DNA from: Staphylococcus lutrae
Lineage (GTDB): Bacteria > Bacillota > Bacilli > Staphylococcales > Staphylococcaceae
Direction of reading: 5' to 3'
Assembly (NCBI RefSeq): GCF_002101335.1
Contig: NZ_CP020773.1
Coordinates: 682,001 to 746,000, forward strand
Length of the DNA stretch: 64,000 bases
Position 1 is the stretch's first letter, and every line of letters starts with the position of its first letter. A program made the translations under genes and the position numbers. Positions 58,410 to 64,000 of this stretch are shown in pieces. Below the pieces are notes generated by a model. The model searched no databases. It was not told the origin of the DNA and worked only from the letters and a program-made list of their open reading frames with translations.

Positions 58410-59069
58410 ATGCATTACGCAATTCACGCAATTTCAACTGGCAAAATTGAAGATCTGCAATACGGAAATGATCGTCCTATGAAAAGTGCAATGAACAAAC
58501 AACCGATTCAAGAAAAAATGTGGTTATCGCGCACGGGTTTTGTAGAGGATGAACAAGCGTATCACGGGCATGGCGGACCAGACAAAGCCGTTTGTTTATA
58601 TAGTCGAGCCAACTATATGATGTGGCAAAAGGCTATTCGTCCCCTACCTGAATATGCGATGTTTGGTGAAAACATTACCGTTTGTGATATAGACGAAACA
58701 GAACTTTTTTTTGGCGACCAGTATCGATTAGGAGAAGCAATAATTGAAGTCTCTGAAATTCGAGAACCTTGCTGGAAAATTCAAAGTAAATATGGCTATC
58801 CCTCACTAGTTAAAGAAATGTCAAAAACTGGGAAAACAGGTTGTTACTTCCGAGTTATCAAAGAAGGATTCGTAAAGCCTAACGCCGTACTCTCACTTTT
58901 CCGTTCTGCACCTAAAGCAACACGCTTATCCGTTCAATCACTTAATGATCTCTATTATAATGACCGTAAAAACCAAGCGCGTCTTACCTATGCATTACAA
59001 AATCCATACCTGACGAATAAACGAAAAGAAACATTAAAAAAAATGCTTCAGCAATGTACAACACAATAA
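58410..59069 (+). CDS. MOSC-domain protein (YiiM type)
   Basis: 219 aa. MOSC features: WLSRTGFVEDEQAYHGHGGPDKAVCLY (H-x-G-G-x-D-K-A), EYAMFGENITV, and the conserved sulfur-carrying Cys in EIREPCWKIQSKYG. YiiM proteins use the molybdenum cofactor to reduce N-hydroxylated bases. GGAGG precedes the start. Its terminator is disrupted by the ISL3 element. Confidence 0.87.
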   Translation: MHYAIHAISTGKIEDLQYGNDRPMKSAMNKQPIQEKMWLSRTGFVEDEQAYHGHGGPDKAVCLYSRANYMMWQKAIRPLPEYAMFGENITVCDIDETELFFGDQYRLGEAIIEVSEIREPCWKIQSKYGYPSLVKEMSKTGKTGCYFRVIKEGFVKPNAVLSLFRSAPKATRLSVQSLNDLYYNDRKNQARLTYALQNPYLTNKRKETLKKMLQQCTTQ

Positions 59070-59156
59070 CCCAATTACCGATTTAGACGATTAATTTTCC
59101 TATTTTTAAAAGAGACGCCCATATCATATTTTTAAACGCAATCCGTACATCAACTT

Positions 59157-59188
59157 AAAAAGCAGCCGATTTTTTACGGCTGCTTTTT
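59157..59188 (+). terminator. Intrinsic terminator of the MOSC gene, T-tract shared with an IS insertion
   Basis: AAAAGCAGCCG and CGGCTGCTTTTT form the stem. The 8-bp target duplication TTTTATCA of the ISL3 element starts inside the T run. Confidence 0.85.
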
Positions 59189-59192
59189 ATCA

Positions 59193-60680
59193 GGCTCTTT
59201 GTCAACGTCGGTTGGTGAAGAAATATCGTACTAAGTGGCAATTTTTTGTTGCTTAGTACGTTTTTTATATTCACTCACGTATAACCTTGAAATAATTAAA
59301 ATCCTATTTCTAAAGTTATAAAAATTTCTATAACCATAAGAGACACGCTTAATAAGCTTTATTTTATTGTTAATACCTTCAATTGGACCATTGGTCAAAT
59401 GAGGATTTTGAATCGTATTTGAAATATAAGGTATATATTTTATGAGTGTGTTAACAACACGTTTGAGTCCATTTGAAATATTTAAACTCTTCGAACGTTG
59501 TAATGCTTCCTCTAATTGTTCAATGTTATTTGATCTTAGAGTTTCTAGAATATGATGTCCTGCTTCATACGTTAATTGGAATTCTTCATCAAAAGTTAAC
59601 AAGAATTGTACTAAACTATACTGACTATGCCATGTATTAAAAAGTCTGAACGAGTGATAATGGACTCTGTCTAATTCAATTGGAGATTTTAATAAAAGCT
59701 TCCAATACCGTTTTAATTTATTGTACTTGGGTTTTTCTCTAGTCTTAAAACTATTCATTGTTTTAACGCGACTGTGATTGATTTCACGGTTAACCGCTTG
59801 AACAATATGAAAACGGTCTAAGATAATATCTGCATTGGGAAATAATGATTGAATTAGCGACATGTATGGTGGATACATATCAATAGAAACACTTTTAACT
59901 CCTTCACGTTGCTTTCTTGAGAATCTTAAAAAGTATTCTTCCAACTTGAACTTACGTCGATCTGGCAAGATATCAATAATATCATGCGTGATACTATCAC
60001 AGTATATAAAGCTCATAGAGCTGTCGACATCATTAGTTGACTTAAATTCATCAAAGGATAAATGTTGGGGCAATATATCACTAGGTTGTGTTTTTACTGC
60101 TTCCCCTAGGTCTTTCAAATATCTATGAACAGTTGAAGGTGAAACTAAAACACTATTCGCTATATCTTTTTCAGATATGACAGTGGCGAGCTTTCTCGTC
60201 ACCATTAGTTTTACGTCATTAGAAATTGTACAACGCGGTTCTATATATGGTGTTTTAGCCGTAAAAGTTTGACCACAAGCTTTACAATAGAAGCGTTGCT
60301 TTTTTAAAACAAGATAACTAGGTCTTTCAAGAATAAGCCCCATATACACTCTTGTACTGCGAAAGCCATTTTTAATAACTGTGTGTTGCTCATTCTTGAT
60401 ACCACAACACTCACAACCTTTAGGTTGATAAGTTAACATCCCTTTATAAAACAATGATTGAACGTTCTTGAAGGTTTGAATACCTAAACATTCAGTGATT
60501 TTTAAATTTGATACTTTTATTCCAATCATTTCTGATATATCATTATACATAGGCACGAATATCTCTCCTTAATTTGTTGGTTTAGTCACTTACAATTATA
60601 GAGGTATTTGTGCTATTTTTGTATTTAAAACAAAAATAACGGCCAGTGAAAAACTCACCAACCGTTAAAAGTATAGAACC
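59193..60680 (-). mobile_element. ISL3-family insertion sequence, intact
   Basis: 1488 bp flanked by the perfect 8-bp target duplication TTTTATCA (59185-59192 and 60681-60688). Ends are inverted: GGCTCT...CGGTTGGTGA inward from 59193 and GGTTCT...CGGTTGGTGA inward from 60680. One uninterrupted transposase gene. ISL3 elements make 8-bp duplications, as here. Confidence 0.93.
59231..60556 (-). CDS. ISL3-family transposase
   Basis: 441 aa from GTG 60556 (8 nt after GGAG; an ATG at 60550 is possible and gives 439). N-terminal zinc-finger-like Cys pairs CECCG and CKACG, helix-turn-helix ISEKDIANSVLVSPSTVHRY, then the DDE domain with LSFDEFKS, SIDMYPPYM, DRFHIVQAV and the C-terminal LTNGPIEGINNKIKLIKR carrying the Glu. 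Close in size and sequence to IS1181-type transposases of staphylococci. No internal stop. Confidence 0.93.
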   Translation of the reverse strand: MPMYNDISEMIGIKVSNLKITECLGIQTFKNVQSLFYKGMLTYQPKGCECCGIKNEQHTVIKNGFRSTRVYMGLILERPSYLVLKKQRFYCKACGQTFTAKTPYIEPRCTISNDVKLMVTRKLATVISEKDIANSVLVSPSTVHRYLKDLGEAVKTQPSDILPQHLSFDEFKSTNDVDSSMSFIYCDSITHDIIDILPDRRKFKLEEYFLRFSRKQREGVKSVSIDMYPPYMSLIQSLFPNADIILDRFHIVQAVNREINHSRVKTMNSFKTREKPKYNKLKRYWKLLLKSPIELDRVHYHSFRLFNTWHSQYSLVQFLLTFDEEFQLTYEAGHHILETLRSNNIEQLEEALQRSKSLNISNGLKRVVNTLIKYIPYISNTIQNPHLTNGPIEGINNKIKLIKRVSYGYRNFYNFRNRILIISRLYVSEYKKRTKQQKIAT

Positions 60681-60736
60681 TTTTATCAAGGCGCTTTGTC
60701 CATAAAACAACTCCATTCACTTATCAATGAATCTGA

Positions 60737-61762
60737 CTATGAACGAGACTGCAATGTTTCAATTCGGTAGCTTGTTTTAGAATAAAACGGTGTATGGGCC
60801 TTTAATATAGAATGCGCAGTCTCGCCAAAAAGTTGAATATCATTCGGCATGCTTTGTGTTTCTACAGTAATGCCTGCATGCGGCTTATAAATATTCATAT
60901 GGCTTTTCCAACCTTCTGAATCATTGAGCGTATACAGCACGATCTGTGGTGTATCGGTTTCTACATGCAACTTGAAATCTTGATTTGAAAGTGTCATTTT
61001 CCCAGCATTCACTTCAAAAGGATGGTCTAATCCGCCTCTTGCCCCCACTTGTGCTTGAAGTGTAGGATGCGTACTATTAAAAAGCGTCGCTAGTGGAATT
61101 TCGTTTGTTCCCAATTGTGCTACTAAATCAATCGGCTTCAGCATTGGCATGCCTGCATCATCCAAAGGAAACATTTGAAGCTGTTCACTCGAAATGACAT
61201 GATTGTCAACCACGTTATTATCACGATTCAAATTAAAATACACATGATTCATAGGATTAAATAACGTATCCGCATCCGATTCGGCAAAATACTCAATTGT
61301 CCATGTTTTTGAGGCATCATAAGTAAATACCACTTTAAGCGCTATATTTCCTGGGTAATGATCCGCAGCTGAACTTAATGTCGTTGTGAAATGAACTTGT
61401 ACCTTTTCACCCAACTCGTCCTGAACAATATCGTACTCAAATAAACGGTCTGACAATCCTTGCATCCCCCCGTGCAAATGATTTTCACCATCATTTTGTT
61501 CAAGTTGATATGTCTCACCGTTAAGTTCAAATTGTCCTTTAGCGATACGTCCCCCATAACGGCCAACTGTTGCACCAAAATAAAAAGGATTGTACGGATA
61601 AAACTCATCCGCTTCAACTTCATTCCCTAAAACAATGTTATTGTCCCCTATTTTCCAACTCACAATACGCGCACCATAATTCATGAACACAATTTTGCTT
61701 TCTTTGTTTTCAATCTTAATTAATTCAACCCCGTTAGATTGTTGTTCAATATTAATATTCAT
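60737..61762 (-). CDS. galM: Aldose 1-epimerase (galactose mutarotase)
   Basis: 341 aa from ATG 61762 (AAGGAG 11 nt upstream). Interconverts alpha and beta anomers of galactose or glucose. Motifs: NDGENHLHGGMQGLSDRLF with catalytic His, NPMNHVYFNLNRDNN with the second His, and GITVETQSMPNDIQ with the catalytic Glu. It is about 58 kb from galKE within the window; a galactose role is likely but a general aldose role is possible. Probably cotranscribed with ynfA. Confidence 0.9.
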   Translation of the reverse strand: MNINIEQQSNGVELIKIENKESKIVFMNYGARIVSWKIGDNNIVLGNEVEADEFYPYNPFYFGATVGRYGGRIAKGQFELNGETYQLEQNDGENHLHGGMQGLSDRLFEYDIVQDELGEKVQVHFTTTLSSAADHYPGNIALKVVFTYDASKTWTIEYFAESDADTLFNPMNHVYFNLNRDNNVVDNHVISSEQLQMFPLDDAGMPMLKPIDLVAQLGTNEIPLATLFNSTHPTLQAQVGARGGLDHPFEVNAGKMTLSNQDFKLHVETDTPQIVLYTLNDSEGWKSHMNIYKPHAGITVETQSMPNDIQLFGETAHSILKAHTPFYSKTSYRIETLQSRS

Positions 61763-61795
61763 TATTAATCTAGCTCCTTTACTCTCTCCCAAAGA

Positions 61796-62128
61796 TTACC
61801 CTCTCGTCGGCAACACCATAATCAACACCCCTATGATACAAACAATGCCACCGATCAAATCATATTTATCTGGCTGTGTCTTATCCACCCAATAAGCCCA
61901 TAAGAGACTCATAACGATAAAAACACCGCCATAAGCTGCGTATACACGACCAAAACTTGGAAAAGTTTGTAGCGTGGCAATCATACCGTACAAGATGAGT
62001 ACAATCCCTCCGATTGCTCCTAGCCAAAATGGTCGATCCGCACGCAACCATAACCATATGAGATAACCACCGCCGATTTCACACAAACCCGCTATGATAA
62101 AAATTGCTGTGGAATATAAAATAGTCAC
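61796..62128 (-). CDS. UPF0060 (YnfA-type) membrane protein
   Basis: 110 aa, four membrane helices of SMR-like topology. [22 protein letters not shown] and [20 protein letters not shown] are the UPF0060 signature. Ends 33 nt before galM. Function unknown, possibly an exporter. Confidence 0.9.
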   Translation of the reverse strand: MTILYSTAIFIIAGLCEIGGGYLIWLWLRADRPFWLGAIGGIVLILYGMIATLQTFPSFGRVYAAYGGVFIVMSLLWAYWVDKTQPDKYDLIGGIVCIIGVLIMVLPTRG

Positions 62129-62579
62129 ATGTTCACCTCATATTACTTTTATTTTATTGTATCAGTTTCCAAATTTGAAGTGGGTGATAAAATCTCGTAT
62201 TTTTTCTTATAACGCTTAAATTGACCTACTTCAAGTTATTAATATACACATTCAATAAAAGACATCACATCTGTTCAGTGGTTGTTCGATAATGGAAGAC
62301 TTGAAAAAAATGAACATCAGAACATTAGCTTCCTCGAATATTCTCAAAAATAAATGTTTTATCAAACTGTGAGCAAGCTGAATGTTAGATTGAGATAGGG
62401 CATTTTCCTATATACAAAAAAGCCGAGTAGGTCGTACGCTCCCAAAATTGATTCTTAAGATTCAACTTCACGAGAACGCTTCAAAGACGCTCGGCTTTTT
62501 ATAGACAAAATCATAAAGTACTATATCTAGATGTCATTAAAAATGAGGTGCGGTGCTTGCATCATCGAAATATAACCAA
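62129..62579. other. Intergenic region with one long hairpin
   Basis: 451 bases; the only clear structure is the terminator at 62416-62503. Confidence 0.5.
62416..62503 (-). terminator. Long structured terminator of the ABC exporter operon
   Basis: AAAAAGCCGAG pairs with CTCGGCTTTTT around an 60+ nt insert that holds a smaller near-palindrome TTGATTCTTAAGATTCAA. T run on the minus strand. Confidence 0.7.
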
Positions 62580-63830
62580 TCAAGCATGGTGATTACGTTG
62601 AAAGGCACGTTTCAGCACATTTTTCCATCCCTTTTCAAAGGATAGTACCGAATTTTTATAAGATTTCGTCGCGATAAATGTTAAAACAAAAATCAAAACA
62701 ATGTGTATCCCAACAGCGATAATCCCTTCCATTATCGACGTCGTTGGTAAGGATAAACGTAAAAAAGTTACAAAAGGCGAGAAGAACGGCACATAAGACA
62801 GAATTTTAAAATAGAGATGATCTGGATTCTGCGCACCGAATATACTGCTATAAAAGGCTAATATGAGTATAAAACTCATCGGCATGAGCGATTGCGCTAA
62901 ATCTTCAATTCGTGCTGTCATATTACCTAAAATGGCTGCTAAAATCACATAAGTCAACACACCGATAATCAAGAAAATGACACCAAAAACAATGAGGCGC
63001 TCAACATGAGGGGTCCCCCATAATTGTATGCTGCCAGTATTAGATTTTGAATTAAAAATAAAATAATTAGCTACAAATGTAACACCTAAAATGAATATTT
63101 GAGTAAATGCAACACATAAAATGGCTGCAATTTTCGCTAAAATATGATAAGTCGGTTGTACACTGGTAATAATCATCTCAGACACACGCGATGTTTTTTC
63201 AGTCGCCATTTCTGAGGCAATTTGTTGAGCATAATTAAAAATAATAAAGAACATTAGCGTGATGCCAGCAAAGACAATTGTTAATGCGTGTTGTTGTTCT
63301 TCATCGGAAATTGTAAGTCCATGATGATCGTCACTTTGAATAATTGTGTGATCCACTTGACTCTGACTCTGGATTTTCTTTAAATCATCACCGTTTAAGC
63401 CTAGCGATTGGGTCACTTGTTGTACTTGAATTTGTGTCAGTATGGATTGCAAAGTCCCTTTATTTTCCTCAGATGGATTGGATTTTGAAATAATCGTTGC
63501 TGATAGCGTTCGCTGTTGACCTTCGTGAATCACATACGCACGATCTAATTCATCATTTTTAACTTTTGCTTTAGCCTCTTTTTCTGATAAATTTTGATAA
63601 TGTATCTTATTATCGACCACTTTAAGTTGACCTTCTAATTGTTGATACAGTCTTTGATTATTTGTAACGATGGCCACATTTTCTTCGTCGTTATTAAAAA
63701 ACTTAATAATTGTATCCAAATTCATGATGACTGTAATAGCTAAAACCATCAGTATGGTATTAATAACAAACCCTCTTGTTTTAACCTTATTTAAATATGT
63801 AAACCTTAAAGTAGCATTAAATTTCTTCAT
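62580..63830 (-). CDS. ABC exporter permease (NatB-like)
   Basis: 416 aa from ATG 63830 after GTAGGTG. One N-terminal helix (about 25-45), a long extracytoplasmic region (50-185), then five helices (185-395), typical of NatB/YhaP-type Na+ or drug exporters. EMATEKTSRVSEMIITSVQP is the conserved loop of the family. Its start overlaps the ATPase gene, so the two form one unit. Cargo unknown. Confidence 0.85.
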   Translation of the reverse strand: MKKFNATLRFTYLNKVKTRGFVINTILMVLAITVIMNLDTIIKFFNNDEENVAIVTNNQRLYQQLEGQLKVVDNKIHYQNLSEKEAKAKVKNDELDRAYVIHEGQQRTLSATIISKSNPSEENKGTLQSILTQIQVQQVTQSLGLNGDDLKKIQSQSQVDHTIIQSDDHHGLTISDEEQQHALTIVFAGITLMFFIIFNYAQQIASEMATEKTSRVSEMIITSVQPTYHILAKIAAILCVAFTQIFILGVTFVANYFIFNSKSNTGSIQLWGTPHVERLIVFGVIFLIIGVLTYVILAAILGNMTARIEDLAQSLMPMSFILILAFYSSIFGAQNPDHLYFKILSYVPFFSPFVTFLRLSLPTTSIMEGIIAVGIHIVLIFVLTFIATKSYKNSVLSFEKGWKNVLKRAFQRNHHA

Positions 63831-64000
63831 CGATATCACCTACTTTTTCAATAAATATTTCGTTAATCGTTGGGTCCATCAATTGAAAGCGTTTCACATA
63901 TCCTTTATCCTGGATCATTTTAAAAACCGCTTCTGCCACCGACTCATCTTTTACTGTAAAGTAATGCTCCGTTTTAATCACTTCATGTTTGAGAACGCCT
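63817..64000 (-). CDS. ABC transporter ATP-binding protein, C-terminal end (window edge)
   Basis: Only the last 60 codons are in the window, ending at TAA 63819-63817. GVLKHEVIKTEHYFTVKDES and MDPTINEIFIEKVGDIDEEI match the C-terminal DUF4162-type extension of NatA-like ATPases. It overlaps the permease start by 14 nt. Confidence 0.75.
   Translation of the reverse strand, partial: GVLKHEVIKTEHYFTVKDESVAEAVFKMIQDKGYVKRFQLMDPTINEIFIEKVGDIDEEI

Overview
The window is a low-GC Firmicute chromosome and is clearly Staphylococcus. Diagnostic genes are a SarR-type regulator, SsaA-like CHAP secreted proteins with WalR-type boxes, a SagA-type glucosaminidase, the staphylococcal hutUI/hutR/hutG set, an LCP enzyme beside an inositol-monophosphatase gene, and what I read as the RsaI (RsaOG) small RNA. 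From memory, the order sarR - ssaA - CHAP protein - 2-hydroxyacid dehydrogenase - sagA - fdhA - lcpC - suhB - rsaI - nhaC - M20 hydrolase - hutI/hutU/hutR - hutG - rpiA follows the S. aureus backbone. The Leloir genes (galR, galK, galE) are unlike S. aureus and fit a S. intermedius/pseudintermedius, S. hyicus or similar species; I cannot fix the species.

Layout. 1-3.3 kb: galR-galK-galE on the minus strand (galE is cut by the window edge), with two promoters carrying the same operator-like motif. 3.3-11.4 kb: fdhD, a bioY-GNAT pair, a ROK kinase, DUF454, an acyl-CoA dehydrogenase-like enzyme, sarR, and a luciferase-like monooxygenase with a DoxX-like protein. 12-13.5 kb: ssaA and a small membrane-protein gene that looks frameshifted. 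13.7-17.7 kb: a nested transposon, an intact IS21-family element (istA/istB, 7-bp target duplication) inside an IS1182-family transposase gene that also carries a nonsense codon. 17.7-23.2 kb: NhaC antiporter, opine-dehydrogenase-like enzyme, second CHAP protein, YkkC/YkkD-type SMR pair, 2-hydroxyacid dehydrogenase. 23.5-27.1 kb: an AT-rich accessory block with a two-gene ABC transporter and an ABC-F (Vga/Lsa/Msr-type) gene broken by two homopolymer frameshifts, preceded by a 61-codon Cys-containing ORF and an (ATTT)8 microsatellite. 27.3-37.8 kb: FAD monooxygenase, sagA, fdhA with its DUF1641 partner, DUF969-DUF979-pcp, lcpC, inositol monophosphatase. 38 kb: RsaI. 38.4-50.5 kb: mostly transport and hypothetical genes. 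50.9-57.4 kb: histidine utilisation (hutU-hutI, divergent LysR gene, detached hutG). 57.6-64 kb: rpiA, a MOSC protein, an intact ISL3-family element inserted in the T-tract of a terminator, galM, ynfA and a NatAB-like ABC exporter that runs off the window.

How the genes fit together. galR/galK/galE plus the distant galM make a Leloir route. FdhD prepares the molybdenum cofactor for FdhA. HutU, HutI and HutG are three of the four steps from histidine to glutamate; hutH is not in the window. Sites resembling the catabolite-repression consensus lie upstream of the ROK kinase, RsaI, the amino-acid permease and the hut operon. The most notable observations are the nested IS, the homopolymer-disrupted ABC-F locus, RsaI with a cre over its -35 box, and the paired gal promoters.
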